Positions 1 through 8,883 are shown, counted from the stretch's first letter. The stretch is 64,000 nt of DNA from Rubrobacter tropicus (GCF_011492945.1 NZ_CP045119.1:186001-250000); one strand, 5' to 3'. Program-made: numbers and translations. Notes: generated by a model not told the origin, from the letters alone.

Positions 1-2
1 GG

Positions 3-1019
3 GCTTCGGCCAGAGGACAGGAGCTTCTGGACGAGCAGGTCGAGCGGATCGAGAGGTATGGAGTGAAGGTTGCGGGCGCGCAGGTGAGGGCGGGGTCGCC
101 GGTCGACCAGATCCTCTCCGCGGCCGAGGAGATCGGGGCCGGGCTCGTGGTTATCGGCCGCAGGGGCCTCGGCGGCGTCAGGCGCCTCCTGATGGGCAGC
201 GTCTCGGAAGGCGTTATACACAACGCCCGCTGTCCCGTCCTGGTGCTCCGCGGCGAGGAAGGCGCCTGGCCGCCCTCGTACGTGATCATGGCCGACGACT
301 CATCCGCGGATTCGAGGAGCGCCGCGAGGCTTGCGGCGACCATGGGCGGCCTTCTCGGGGTCGAGGGCATGCTCGTGCAGATCTACCCGAGGCTGCTGAA
401 GACCTCGCGGGACGCCGGACCCCTTCAGGCCAGCATGGTAGATCACGCCCTGCTGGGGGCCGAGGCGGAGTTGAACGTCCTCGCGGACGAGCTGGAGCGC
501 CTCCTGGGGCGCCGCCCCGGGGTGAAGCTCGTCCCGGACGAGGGTGCCGACGGGATCGATGGCATAGCTCTAACCCTCATGGACGAGGCCCAGGAGGCCG
601 GCGGAACGGCTCTTATCTCCGTCGGCAGCCGGGGCGTGGGCGGGATCCAACGCGCGCGGGTAGGGAGCGTCTCGACCAAGGTGGTCCGGGCGGCGGACGG
701 GCCCGTCCTGATCTACCCCCAAACCCCTGAACGTCCGACCATCCAGGAAGAGGCCGCCCTGGAGGAGTCGTCTTTCTGGTCCAAGCTGTTCGACGACCGG
801 TACCGCTCCGGCAGGCAGGAGAGGGTCATCTCCTACATCGCCCACCGCCTCGGCGACGGCGCGAACCTCAAGGAGGTGACGCAGGAGGAGTACGTCCGGC
901 GCCTCGCCTCGTCGACCGAGGTGGACGAGATCCTCAGAAACCCCAAACTCGTGGAGGCCGCCCGCCGGAAGATGCAGGAGGGCTTTGAGGAGGCGGGCAA
1001 GGACCTCGGCTCCGTCTAA
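3..1019 (+). CDS. Tandem UspA universal stress protein (5' partial)
   Basis: The reading frame is open from the window edge, so the true start lies upstream; a GTG at 63 is only an internal codon. The first visible part is the C-terminal half of a UspA domain with the ATP-binding pattern GRRGLGG...GSVS, followed by a complete second UspA domain with GSRGVGG...GSVS. UspA proteins bind ATP or act as cytosolic stress regulators. After the second domain comes an extension of about 90 residues, rich in Glu, Arg and Leu, that is not part of the UspA fold and that I do not recognise. The gene converges on the carotenoid gene and the two stop codons overlap by 4 bp (TAA at 1017-1019, TAG on the other strand at 1018-1016). 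The family call is secure; the exact role is unknown. Confidence 0.9.
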   Translation, partial: ASARGQELLDEQVERIERYGVKVAGAQVRAGSPVDQILSAAEEIGAGLVVIGRRGLGGVRRLLMGSVSEGVIHNARCPVLVLRGEEGAWPPSYVIMADDSSADSRSAARLAATMGGLLGVEGMLVQIYPRLLKTSRDAGPLQASMVDHALLGAEAELNVLADELERLLGRRPGVKLVPDEGADGIDGIALTLMDEAQEAGGTALISVGSRGVGGIQRARVGSVSTKVVRAADGPVLIYPQTPERPTIQEEAALEESSFWSKLFDDRYRSGRQERVISYIAHRLGDGANLKEVTQEEYVRRLASSTEVDEILRNPKLVEAARRKMQEGFEEAGKDLGSV

Positions 1020-1708
1020 CGCCGGGTCTCCCCGCCGGCCGCCAGCGCGACGGGGAACAGGGCGGAATACAGAACGTACCGGACCTTCCCGCGCCTTACC
1101 GCCCAGGCCACGGCCGCCAGGTAGGGGGGCAACAGGAGCAACGCCGGGAGCCGGCCCACCGGTCGGCTCTCCGCGAAGGTCCGGTTGTGGGCCGAAGCGA
1201 CGCCCCCGACGAGCAGTAGCCAGCCCGCGTAGTTGACGAGCGGCACCCCGTTTCGCCCGTTGGCGCCGGCCACCTCGGCGGCGTAAGATCCATCGCCGCT
1301 CCACTCCCACAGGCCGGCGTCGAGCCCGGCGGGGTCGAGCACGAGGTCGAGGCTCGTCCCGACGAGCGCCGCGCCGGGCGGCAGGAGCCTCTCTCTGGTG
1401 GCATCCTCAAGGTGAAGGGCGTCGAGGGCTTTCTCCGCGACGGCGAGGGAGCCGTTTGTGGCGCAGTACCAGCCGAGAAGAACGGCGACCGGGACATTCG
1501 CCACCCGCGGTCGCGTGCGGTGGCGCAGGAGGCCAAGCGGTCCCGTCGCCAAGAGCTCGCCGACCGCCGGCAGGCCGACGCCGAGGGCGAAGAGGCCTGC
1601 GGCGCGGCGCGGTCCTCGCGTCCGCACCGAAGAGGCCAGGTTCAGGGCCGCGCCGAGAACCGAGCCGGCGAGCAGGAGCCTGGAAAGCTTCGGGTCAACG
1701 TCGTCCAT
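1016..1708 (-). CDS. DUF422 / CruF-like carotenoid biosynthesis membrane protein
   Basis: A predicted polytopic membrane protein of about 230 aa with roughly seven hydrophobic segments. It carries the motif GVPLVNYAGWL, characteristic of the DUF422/CruF carotenoid family, whose characterised members hydrate C50 or C40 carotenoid ends (for example bisanhydrobacterioruberin hydratase). In a Rubrobacter-like organism a role in bacterioruberin synthesis would fit, but this is inference. I chose the ATG at 1708 because the hydrophobic protein starts just after it; an ATG at 1723 is also possible and neither has a strong ribosome binding site. It is divergent from mutS, with about 70 bp between starts, so the mutS promoter lies in the shared gap. 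Its stop overlaps that of the UspA gene. Confidence 0.72.
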   Translation of the reverse strand: MDDVDPKLSRLLLAGSVLGAALNLASSVRTRGPRRAAGLFALGVGLPAVGELLATGPLGLLRHRTRPRVANVPVAVLLGWYCATNGSLAVAEKALDALHLEDATRERLLPPGAALVGTSLDLVLDPAGLDAGLWEWSGDGSYAAEVAGANGRNGVPLVNYAGWLLLVGGVASAHNRTFAESRPVGRLPALLLLPPYLAAVAWAVRRGKVRYVLYSALFPVALAAGGETRR

Positions 1709-1746
1709 GCGTCCAGGATACATGCTCCGCCCGCCGTCTTTCGGGG

Positions 1747-1775
1747 CTGACGAACAGGGGGCGCCCCCGTAGAAT
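1747..1775 (+). promoter_or_regulatory. Promoter of mutS, predicting a leaderless transcript
   Basis: A -35-like CTGACG at 1747-1752 and a -10 TAGAAT at 1770-1775 are separated by exactly 17 bp. The mutS ATG starts at 1782, six bases after the -10, which is where transcription should begin. No Shine-Dalgarno sequence precedes the ATG, which agrees with a leaderless mRNA, a common arrangement in Actinobacteria. Confidence 0.7.
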
Positions 1776-1781
1776 AGCCCC

Positions 1782-4139
1782 ATGCTGGATCGTTACGCAG
1801 AGTTGAAAGCGCAGTTGCCGCGAGGCACCATCCTCTTCTACCAGGTCGGGACCTTCTTCGAGACCTTCGAGGAGGATGCAAAGAAGATCTCGCAGGCCCT
1901 CTCCATCCGCCTGACGAGCCGCGAGGCCGCGGGCTACGCCGGCGGGCGCGTCCCTCTGGCCGGGGTGCCCGGACACTCTTTGCAAGAGCACCTGGCGACG
2001 CTGCTCAGGAAGGGCCACTCCGTCGCCGTCGCCGAGCAGCGCCAGCACCCGACGAAGCCCAAGCAGTTCACCCGCGAGGTCACCCGCATCCTCACGCCCG
2101 GCACGGTCATAGAGGACAACGTCCTCTCGGCCGGGCAGGCGAACTACCTGGCGGCCTTCGTGGTCAAGGACGGTTCGGCCGGTATCGCGGTCGTCGAGGC
2201 GTCCACCGGCGAATTTACCGGCACCGAAGTGCCGGAAGAACAGTTGGCCGCGGAACTCGAGCGGTGGTCGCCGCGGGAGCTGGTCGTACCGGAGCGGACC
2301 GCCGCGGAGAACCTGCCGAGGGTTCGGGCCACCGTCAGCTCCGTGCCCCGCTGGACGTTCGAGCCGTCGGCGGGGGAGCAGGCGCTCAAGAGGCATTTTC
2401 GGGTGTCCGGGCTCAAGGGGTTCGGGCTGGAAGGCAAGCCGGCGCTCGTCGGGGCCGCGGGGGCCCTGGTCCAGTACCTCGCGTCCCTCCGCGGCGCCGC
2501 CCCCGAGCAGGTGGTCACCTTCCGTCCCTACGATCCCGGCACGGGGATGGTGCTGGACGCCGCGACCAGGCGAAACCTCGGCCTCGACGAACTTATCGGG
2601 ACCGTAGACCGCACGAAGACGCCGATGGGCGAGAGGGCGCTGAGGCGCTGGCTGGAGCGCCCTTTGCTCGAGGTCGGACGCATCCGCCAGCGGCTCGAAG
2701 CCGTGGACACGCTCGTGCCCGACTACATGCTTCGCGAGGAGGTGCGGGAGCACCTCGGCGGCATCCCCGACGTGGAGCGGATAGCCACCAGGATAGTCCG
2801 ACTCTCCGCCTCGCCGAACGACCTGCTCTCGCTGCGCGGGGCGCTCGAAGCCATCGGACCGTTGAAGGAGACGCTCGCTCCCGCGGCTGAAAGTAGTTCC
2901 CTTATAGACCGGGTGCTCGGGGCGATGGAGGAGCCGCCCGGGGTGAGGGAGCTCATAGCGGCGGCGATCTCCGAGGAGTCCGGTGAGATCATACGCGCCG
3001 GCTACTCGGCCGAACTCGACGAGGCCCGCGAGTTCAGCGACGGCGCCCACGAGTGGCTCACCCGCTTCGAGGCCGAGGAGCGCCTCAAGACCGGCCTCAA
3101 GGGCCTCAAGGTCGGATACCGGGACGGCGAGGGGTACTTTATAGAGGTGGCGGGCAAGGACGCCTCCTCCGTGCCAGAGCGCTACCAGCACCGCAAGGCG
3201 CTCAAGCACAACGCCCGCTACGTCACGGTAGAGCTCAAAGAGCACGAGTCGAGGATGCTGACCGCGCGCGACGAGGTCGAGCGGCTGGAGCGGGGGATAC
3301 TCGGTGAGATCCGGGCCGCCGTAAAGGAGGCCGCCCCCGAGCTCCAGAAGGTCGCCCGCGCCGTCGCCGTCGTCGACGTCATCTCTTCCTTCGCCGCCGC
3401 CGCGACGGAGCTTCGCTACTGCCGGCCCGAGGTAACGGAGCGGCGGGGCATCCGCGTCGCGGGCGGCCGTCACCCGGTGGTCGAGCACAACACCGGGACG
3501 CCCTTCGTGCCGAACGATTCCGAGGTGGACGGCGACTCCAGGTTGCAGATCATCACAGGCCCTAACATGGCCGGCAAGTCCGTCTACCTGCGCCAGGTCG
3601 CCCTCGTTGCCCTCCTCGCCCAGACCGGCTCCTACGTCCCCGCCGAGGAGGCATCTTTGGGCGTCGTCGACCGCATCTTCACCCGCGTCGGGGCGGAGGA
3701 CCGGCTGGCCAGTGGCGAATCCACCTTCATGGTCGAGATGACCGAGGCCGCGAGCATCCTGAACGGGGCCACGGAGCGCTCGCTCGTAATACTGGACGAG
3801 GTAGGGCGGGGCACGTCCACCTACGATGGGATGAGCCTCGCGTGGGCGATGGCCGAGTACCTGCACGACGACGTCCAGTCCCTCACCCTCTTCGCCACCC
3901 ACTACCACGAGCTGACGCGCCTCGAAGGGCTGCTCCCCGGCTGCCGCAACTACAAGGCCAGCGTCGAGGACGTCGGTGGGGAGATAGTCTTCCTGCACAG
4001 GATAGAGGCGGGCGCCGAGTCCTCCTCCTACGGCGTCCACGTCGCCAGGCTCGCGGGACTTCCGCGACAGGTCACTGACCGGGCCGATGAGATCCTGACG
4101 CGCCTCGAAGCCGAGGGCGTCAAGGACTTTGCCGGGTGA
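1782..4139 (+). CDS. mutS: DNA mismatch repair protein MutS
   Basis: A 785-aa MutS1-type mismatch recognition ATPase. The N-terminus carries the mismatch-wedge motif as GTFFE (residues 23-27, the Phe-X-Glu of the family). Connector, lever and clamp regions follow, and the C-terminal ABC ATPase has Walker A GPNMAGKS (about 593-600) and Walker B VILDEVGRGTSTYDG. The protein is shorter than the usual 850 or so residues and ends soon after the helix-turn-helix region, so the C-terminal tetramerisation and clamp-binding tail seems reduced. MutS binds mispairs and recruits MutL, whose gene starts inside the mutS stop codon (GTGA, 4136-4139), so the two are almost certainly co-translated. The ATG at 1782 is supported by the promoter immediately upstream. 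Confidence 0.97.
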   Translation: MLDRYAELKAQLPRGTILFYQVGTFFETFEEDAKKISQALSIRLTSREAAGYAGGRVPLAGVPGHSLQEHLATLLRKGHSVAVAEQRQHPTKPKQFTREVTRILTPGTVIEDNVLSAGQANYLAAFVVKDGSAGIAVVEASTGEFTGTEVPEEQLAAELERWSPRELVVPERTAAENLPRVRATVSSVPRWTFEPSAGEQALKRHFRVSGLKGFGLEGKPALVGAAGALVQYLASLRGAAPEQVVTFRPYDPGTGMVLDAATRRNLGLDELIGTVDRTKTPMGERALRRWLERPLLEVGRIRQRLEAVDTLVPDYMLREEVREHLGGIPDVERIATRIVRLSASPNDLLSLRGALEAIGPLKETLAPAAESSSLIDRVLGAMEEPPGVRELIAAAISEESGEIIRAGYSAELDEAREFSDGAHEWLTRFEAEERLKTGLKGLKVGYRDGEGYFIEVAGKDASSVPERYQHRKALKHNARYVTVELKEHESRMLTARDEVERLERGILGEIRAAVKEAAPELQKVARAVAVVDVISSFAAAATELRYCRPEVTERRGIRVAGGRHPVVEHNTGTPFVPNDSEVDGDSRLQIITGPNMAGKSVYLRQVALVALLAQTGSYVPAEEASLGVVDRIFTRVGAEDRLASGESTFMVEMTEAASILNGATERSLVILDEVGRGTSTYDGMSLAWAMAEYLHDDVQSLTLFATHYHELTRLEGLLPGCRNYKASVEDVGGEIVFLHRIEAGAESSSYGVHVARLAGLPRQVTDRADEILTRLEAEGVKDFAG

Positions 4140-5728
4140 GACTCTTTCCCAAAATCGTGGCCGAAGAGACGGCCGAGTACGGGGGACGGGTACGTGTCCT
4201 GGCGCCGGAGGTGGCGCACAGAATAGCGGCCGGGGAGGTCATCGAGCGGCCGGCGAGCGCCGTGAAGGAACTGGTCGAGAACTCACTGGACGCGGGGGCG
4301 ACGCGGGTCGAGGTCGACGTCGAGGACGGCGGGATCTCCCTGATCCGGGTCACAGACGACGGCCACGGCATGTCCGCCGACGACGCCGAACGTGCGGTGG
4401 CCGAGCACGCGACGAGCAAGATCCGGACCGCCGACGACCTCGCCCGCGTAGAATCTCTGGGCTTCCGCGGCGAGGCCCTGCACGCTATCGGATCCGTCTC
4501 CCACCTTGCCCTGACGACGAACGCCCGCGGCACGGCGGGCCCCGGCTTCCGCGTCGGGGTCCGGGCCGGGGAGACGGTCGAGGCCGGCCCCGCCTCCCAC
4601 CCGCCCGGCACTACGGTGGAGGCGCGAGAGCTCTTCCTGAACCTTCCAGTTCGCCGGGGATTCTTGGGCACCGTGAGGGCGGAGGCCAACGCGGTAGCGA
4701 CGGTCGTGCAGGCCCTCGCCCTCGGCCGCCCGGACGTGGGCTTCTTCCTGCGCTCGGACGGGCGCGGCGTGCTGGCGCTGCCGGCCGCGGCGGATTTGCG
4801 GGAGAGGGTCGCCCAGGTACACGGCCTCTCGCTCGCCAGGGGCCTCGTCACGCTGGAGGACCCGGTCGTGTGGGGTTTGGTGAGCCCGCTCGAGGTGAGT
4901 TTCCCGACCCGCCGCCACCTGCACGTCTGCGTGAACGGCCGGGTCGTCGACACCGACTCCTTCGCGCCCGCGATCGCGAGGGCCTACGCGGACCTTCTCC
5001 CGAAAGGACGTCACCCGGCCGCTTTTCTGAGGTTGGACCTCGGCCCCGGCGAGGTGGACGTGAACGTGCATCCCGCCAAGAGCGCGGTGCGGCTGCGCGG
5101 AGGCCGGTCGGCGTACCCGCTCGTCGTCGGGACCATCAGGGCCGCCCTCTCCCCGGAGCGTGGTCCCGGCATCGGCGTTCCCGTGGACGAAGGGGACAAC
5201 GATTTGGTCCCCATCGGCCAGTTCGCGGGCAGATGCATCGTCGCCCGGGAGGGTGAGGACCTCGTAATCCTCGACCAGCACGGCGCCCACGAACGCATCC
5301 TCTACGAGAGGCTGCGGGAGAACCCGAGGGCCGCGCCGGTCTCGTTGGAGAACCCCGCGGTGGCGATGCTCCCCGAAGACCTGGCCCCCGAGGCGTGGGC
5401 GTTCGAGGCGGAGTTGGGTTCCCTCGGTTTTCTTTTCGAGCCGTTCGGGGCGGACGCGGTGAGGCTAACCGCAGCGCCCGGAACCGCCGTCGACCCGGAG
5501 GCGGCTTTCCTGGCCGCCGTACACGCGCTCGCCGGCGGCGAGGATCTCGCGAAGGCGCTCGCCTGCAAGGGTTCGACGAAGTTCGGCGAGAGCCTCTCGA
5601 AAGAAGAGATGGCCGCGCTCTTGCAAGCATGGTCCAAATGTCGATTCAGGGACGTCTGCCCGCACGGGCGTCCGATCGTGAAGCGGGTGGCTCTGGCCGA
5701 CCTGCTGCGGGAGTTCGGCCGGCTCTAA
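4136..5728 (+). CDS. mutL: DNA mismatch repair protein MutL with endonuclease motifs
   Basis: A 530-aa MutL. The N-terminal GHKL ATPase motifs are all visible: ELVENSLDAGAT, DDGHGMS, HATSKI and GFRGEAL. The C-terminal domain keeps the set of metal-binding endonuclease motifs found in organisms without MutH: DQHGAHERILYE (from residue 380; the usual DQHA...E....E with Ala changed to Gly), ACKGSTKFGE, CPHGRP, and FGRL at the extreme C-terminus. It should therefore be a nicking MutL. The linker between the two domains is short, which explains the modest length. The GTG start overlaps the mutS TGA, which implies translational coupling. No uvrD or mutH homologue is adjacent. Confidence 0.96.
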   Translation: MRLFPKIVAEETAEYGGRVRVLAPEVAHRIAAGEVIERPASAVKELVENSLDAGATRVEVDVEDGGISLIRVTDDGHGMSADDAERAVAEHATSKIRTADDLARVESLGFRGEALHAIGSVSHLALTTNARGTAGPGFRVGVRAGETVEAGPASHPPGTTVEARELFLNLPVRRGFLGTVRAEANAVATVVQALALGRPDVGFFLRSDGRGVLALPAAADLRERVAQVHGLSLARGLVTLEDPVVWGLVSPLEVSFPTRRHLHVCVNGRVVDTDSFAPAIARAYADLLPKGRHPAAFLRLDLGPGEVDVNVHPAKSAVRLRGGRSAYPLVVGTIRAALSPERGPGIGVPVDEGDNDLVPIGQFAGRCIVAREGEDLVILDQHGAHERILYERLRENPRAAPVSLENPAVAMLPEDLAPEAWAFEAELGSLGFLFEPFGADAVRLTAAPGTAVDPEAAFLAAVHALAGGEDLAKALACKGSTKFGESLSKEEMAALLQAWSKCRFRDVCPHGRPIVKRVALADLLREFGRL

Positions 5729-5755
5729 AGAGGTTTCAAGTACCTGTAGGGGTTG

Positions 5756-5856
5756 AAGCGGTATTCAGAGGCAAAAGCCTTTGAATACCGCGCTGTCAGC
5801 GATCAGCCTTCTTTGCTCTTGCTGATGGCTGACAGCTGATGGCTTAAAGCTCTGCA
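5756..5856. repeat. Intergenic modular hairpin repeat, copy R1
   Basis: Begins 27 bp after the mutL stop. Module 1 is a hairpin with arms at 5758-5772 and 5777-5791 (GCGGTATTCAGAGGC against GCCTTTGAATACCGC, loop AAAA, one G-T wobble). Module 2 is a run of TCAGC/GCTGA words (GCTGTCAGCGATCAGCC, then GCTGATGGCTGACAGCTGATGG) that can fold again. The same two-module design recurs at R2 to R5. It lies between convergent genes and may also end mutSL transcription. Confidence 0.75.
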
Positions 5857-5884
5857 AAAACGGACCGACCCGGAGGTCGGCCCG
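5857..5884 (-). terminator. Rho-independent terminator of the 54-aa gene
   Basis: Read on the minus strand, GGGCCGACC and GGTCGGTCC form a 9-bp stem (one G-T pair) around a TCCG loop, followed at once by TTTTT. It lies 25 bp after the stop codon of the small membrane protein gene, which supports that gene as a real transcription unit. Confidence 0.8.
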
Positions 5885-5908
5885 CTATGGGTTATCGGGT
5901 GTCTTTGC

Positions 5909-6073
5909 CTACGAGGGGTCGTCGTCGATCAGGGTCTGGCCCAGGTTGAGGATGGTCGGGGCCCAGAGGCCCACGAAGATCGCCAGGTTCTGCCGATCGC
6001 TGCGGTAGAGCGAGATCGAGATCAAAATCGAGATTAGGGTTGCCCCTATGTATACGGCTTTCCCTGCGCCCAT
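5909..6073 (-). CDS. Small 54-aa membrane protein, unknown function
   Basis: A short gene on the minus strand. Its ATG at 6073 is preceded by an excellent Shine-Dalgarno (AAGGAGG, six bases before the ATG), and its stop is followed by a proper rho-independent terminator. The protein starts MGAGKAVYIGATL, has one or two hydrophobic stretches (about residues 6-22 and 30-44) split by a short basic loop (YRSDRQN), and ends acidic (IDDDPS). I recognise no family. It stands alone between mutL and the divergent gamma-glutamyltransferase gene. Strong initiation and termination signals make it more convincing than its length suggests; the function is unknown. Confidence 0.75.
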   Translation of the reverse strand: MGAGKAVYIGATLISILISISLYRSDRQNLAIFVGLWAPTILNLGQTLIDDDPS

Positions 6074-6167
6074 GTATTGCCTCCTTCTAGGTTTGTGCGG
6101 ATGACTATACCCGGCGAAGGGTTCTGTAAACTGTATGAGCGATCATAGACCGGGAGGGTGAAAACCT

Positions 6168-7838
6168 TTGTTCAAGAGTGAGAGCGAGACGAAAAGGGAG
6201 CGCGTCCGGCGCCCCGACCGGGGGGGCCGCTCGACGGTCTTCGGGACGCGGGGCGCCGTGGCCTGCGAGCATCCGGCCGCGGCCGTAGCCGGCCTGCGCG
6301 CGCTGGACGAGGGCGGTACCGCCGCCGACGCCTGCGTGGCGATGGCGGCCGCGATGGCCGTCGTCGGCCCTATGGCCACGGGCATGGGCGGGGACGCCTT
6401 CTTGCTCTACTACGAGGCCGAGACGGGACGCGTCCTCGGCGCGAACGGTTCGGGCGCGGCCCCGAAGGCGGCCACAATCGAGAAGCTGCGGGGGGCTGGC
6501 TTCGACGAGATGCCGGAACGGGGCGGGCCGCCGATCACGGTCCCCGGCGCCGTCCGTCTGTGGGAGGACGCGGCGAACGCTCTGGGCAACCTGCCGCTCG
6601 CCCGCCTCCTCGAACCGGCCTACGAGCTCGCCGAGAACGGCTCCCCCGTTTCGGAGGTCTTCGCCCGCTACTGGGAGGTCGCCGAGGACCTGCTCCGCGG
6701 GAACGAGGCCGCCTCGAAGGCGCTCCTCGTGGACGGGCGGGCCCCAGGGCCCGGCGAGGTCTTCGCCCAGCCCGACATAGCGGGCACCCTCTCGGCCGTC
6801 GCCGAGGGCGGGGCCGACGCCTTCTACAACGGCCGCATCGCCCGAAGCATGGCGGAGGCCGCGCAGGCGTCAGGTGGATACCTTGCCGAGGAGGACCTTG
6901 CGGCCCACGAGACGCTGTGGGTGGAGCCCATCTCCACGGACTACAGGGGCGTCCGGGTGTACGAGATCCCACCCCCGGGCCAGGGCATCGCGGCCCTGGA
7001 GATGCTCAACCTGCTCGAAGGCTTCGATATGGCGGCCCTCGACCCTTTGGGAGCCGACCGCGTCCACCTGGAGGCCGAGGCGAAGAAGCTGGCCTACAGG
7101 GACCTCTACAACGAGATAGGCGACCCCGAGTTCTGGCTCGACCCGCCGGTCCCCACGGGGCGCCTGATCTCGAAAGAATACGCCGACTCTCTGCGCGAGA
7201 GCATCTCCCCCGAGCGCGCGGCGGACGCTTCGGCGGAGCCGCCTTTGGGCGAAGACACCACCTACCTCTGCGCCGTGGACGCCGAGGGCAACGGTTGCTC
7301 CTTCATAAACAGCCTCTACATGGGCTTCGGCAGCGGCGTCGTGGCCCCCGGCACCGGCGTCTGCCTCCAGAACCGGGGCTTGTCGTTTCGCCTGGACCCG
7401 AACCACCCGAACGGTCTCGCCCCCGGCAAGCGCCCGATGCACACGATCATCCCGGGCCTCGCCACCAGCTCCGCTACGGGCGCCCTGTGGGCCGTGTTCG
7501 GGAACATGGGCGGGCCCATGCAGCCCCAGGGCCACGCCCAGGTCCTCTCGAACCTCATAGACCACGGGATGACCCCCCAGGAGGCCGTCGACCATCCCCG
7601 CCACCTCCACCTCGACGGCACCCTGCTCGTCGAGGGCCGCCTGCCGGATCACGAGGTCGGGCGGCTCAGGGAGAAGGGTCACGAGGTCGAGGTCGGCGAG
7701 GACTACGTCGTCCCTGTCGGCGGCGCGCAGGTGATAAGGGTCCACGAAGACGGCGTCCGCGCCTGCGGCAGCGATCCCCGCAAGGACGGTTGCGCCCTCG
7801 CACAGGGCCCGGGGGATTCGGGTGACGGGAGGCGGTGA
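6168..7838 (+). CDS. Gamma-glutamyltransferase family protein (YwrD-like)
   Basis: A 556-aa Ntn-hydrolase of the gamma-glutamyltransferase/acylase family. Early motifs are ACEHPAAA and GMGGDAF. The autoprocessing site is EDTTYL, with Thr364 as predicted nucleophile after cleavage, then LQNRGLSF and GKRPMHT. The usual GTTH is DTTY here, as in the Bacillus YwrD branch rather than classical glutathione-degrading GGT. No signal peptide is visible, so a cytosolic place is likely. The TTG start at 6168 follows GGGAGGGTG with a rather long spacing. It overlaps the next gene by GTGA, suggesting an operon with the queuosine-precursor transporter. The substrate cannot be read from sequence. Confidence 0.88.
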   Translation: MFKSESETKRERVRRPDRGGRSTVFGTRGAVACEHPAAAVAGLRALDEGGTAADACVAMAAAMAVVGPMATGMGGDAFLLYYEAETGRVLGANGSGAAPKAATIEKLRGAGFDEMPERGGPPITVPGAVRLWEDAANALGNLPLARLLEPAYELAENGSPVSEVFARYWEVAEDLLRGNEAASKALLVDGRAPGPGEVFAQPDIAGTLSAVAEGGADAFYNGRIARSMAEAAQASGGYLAEEDLAAHETLWVEPISTDYRGVRVYEIPPPGQGIAALEMLNLLEGFDMAALDPLGADRVHLEAEAKKLAYRDLYNEIGDPEFWLDPPVPTGRLISKEYADSLRESISPERAADASAEPPLGEDTTYLCAVDAEGNGCSFINSLYMGFGSGVVAPGTGVCLQNRGLSFRLDPNHPNGLAPGKRPMHTIIPGLATSSATGALWAVFGNMGGPMQPQGHAQVLSNLIDHGMTPQEAVDHPRHLHLDGTLLVEGRLPDHEVGRLREKGHEVEVGEDYVVPVGGAQVIRVHEDGVRACGSDPRKDGCALAQGPGDSGDGRR

Positions 7839-8323
7839 CGTTCGGGCGTAATCAAGTCGGAGGTAGCCCGGCCCGGCGGGTCGCCGTGGCCGGGGTGGTC
7901 GGGGCACTCTACGTGGTCCTCAGCCTGCTGGTGGCCCCACTGGCTTTCGGACCCGTACAGTTCAGGCTCGGGGAGGTTCTCAAGCCGCTGGTCATAAGGT
8001 ACCCGGCGACCATCCCAGCCTTCGCGGTCGGGGTGGGGCTCGTCAACCTGTTCAGCCCGGTGGCCGGCGGGCTGGAGCTTCTTCTGATGCCCCTCGTTAA
8101 CCTCGTGGGCGGCGCGCTCTGCTGGCTCGTCGCGCACCGGGTAGGGGGGAGGGCGGGGACGTACCTCGCCAGCACGCTCTTCGCGCTCGTCATCGCCGCC
8201 GGCGTGGCGACGGTGCTGCACTTCGCCGCGGGGCTCCCCTACCTCGTCGCCTTCGGCTCGGTCGCCGTCTCGGAGCTGGTGCTCCTGCTCCTGGGCAACG
8301 CCGTGCTGGTGCGGAGGCTGTAG
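7835..8323 (+). CDS. QueT-family queuosine precursor transporter (ECF S-component)
   Basis: A 162-aa hydrophobic protein with about five or six membrane segments. The region VQFRLGEVLKPLVIR...GLVNLFSPVAGG matches the QueT family, the substrate-binding S-component thought to import queuosine precursors (preQ0/preQ1) with a shared ECF energising module. No ECF ATPase gene is nearby. The GTG start overlaps the TGA of the gamma-glutamyltransferase gene. The next gene is queF, which reduces preQ0 to preQ1, so the pair forms a sensible salvage/reduction unit. I infer the substrate from family and neighbour. Confidence 0.82.
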   Translation: MTFGRNQVGGSPARRVAVAGVVGALYVVLSLLVAPLAFGPVQFRLGEVLKPLVIRYPATIPAFAVGVGLVNLFSPVAGGLELLLMPLVNLVGGALCWLVAHRVGGRAGTYLASTLFALVIAAGVATVLHFAAGLPYLVAFGSVAVSELVLLLLGNAVLVRRL

Positions 8324-8389
8324 GGAACTTCGCCCGGACGGGGGTCGGTTAACATGGTCCGGAGAGCTAACCATTACCAGGAGGCTTCC

Positions 8390-8782
8390 ATGCAACGAGG
8401 AGACGAGCGGGTGCTGGGCCGAGATGCCCGGGGTCCTATAAGGGCGGACGAGATAGACACCGTCCCCTGGGCCCACGGCGGCAAGGACGCCGTCGTCGAG
8501 TTCGCGACGGACGAGCTTACCGCGATCTGCCCGGTAACGGGCCAGCCCGACTTCTACGACCTGAAGCTGACGTACCGCCCGAGGGAGCGCCTCCTGGAGT
8601 CCAAGGCCATGAAGCTCTACCTCTGGGGTTTTCGTGAGAAGGGCGCCTTCGCCGAGGACCTGGCGGCGACGCTCCTCGACGACCTCGTCGCCGCCTGCGA
8701 CCCAGTCGAGATGACCGTGGACCTCACGCAGCAGGTGCGGGGAGGGCTCAAGATCCGGACCGTCGTCCGTCATACCGGGTAG
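8390..8782 (+). CDS. queF: NADPH-dependent 7-cyano-7-deazaguanine reductase
   Basis: A 130-aa unimodular (type I) QueF that reduces the nitrile of preQ0 to the amine of preQ1 in queuosine tRNA modification. The catalytic Cys lies in CPVTGQPD (Cys47), which forms the thioimide with preQ0. The family NADPH motif is seen as ESKAMKLYLWGFR, and DPVEMTVDL follows. I chose the ATG at 8390 because AGGAGG stands five bases before it; an upstream ATG at 8354 has no ribosome site. The 66-bp gap from queT holds a possible -10 (TAACAT, about 8349) and a short hairpin, but nothing I can match to a preQ1 riboswitch. Confidence 0.94.
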   Translation: MQRGDERVLGRDARGPIRADEIDTVPWAHGGKDAVVEFATDELTAICPVTGQPDFYDLKLTYRPRERLLESKAMKLYLWGFREKGAFAEDLAATLLDDLVAACDPVEMTVDLTQQVRGGLKIRTVVRHTG

Positions 8783-8883
8783 CGGACCGTTGCCGCGGGG
8801 TCCCGTACGTCCCCCGGTTTGTGCGGACGCCGGATCTGTTGTGTAATGCGGCCAGGGAAACGGTTTTCGGGAGGGGAGAACCC

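Noticed and set aside
1695-4040. A 781-codon minus-strand frame opposite mutS
   Set aside because: mutS has full family motifs on the plus strand; the opposite frame is a codon-bias artefact.
8324-8389. A possible preQ1 riboswitch before queF
   Set aside because: GGTTA...TAACC and TGGT...ACCA can pair, but I cannot find the conserved core of preQ1 class I, II or III. It may just be a short hairpin.
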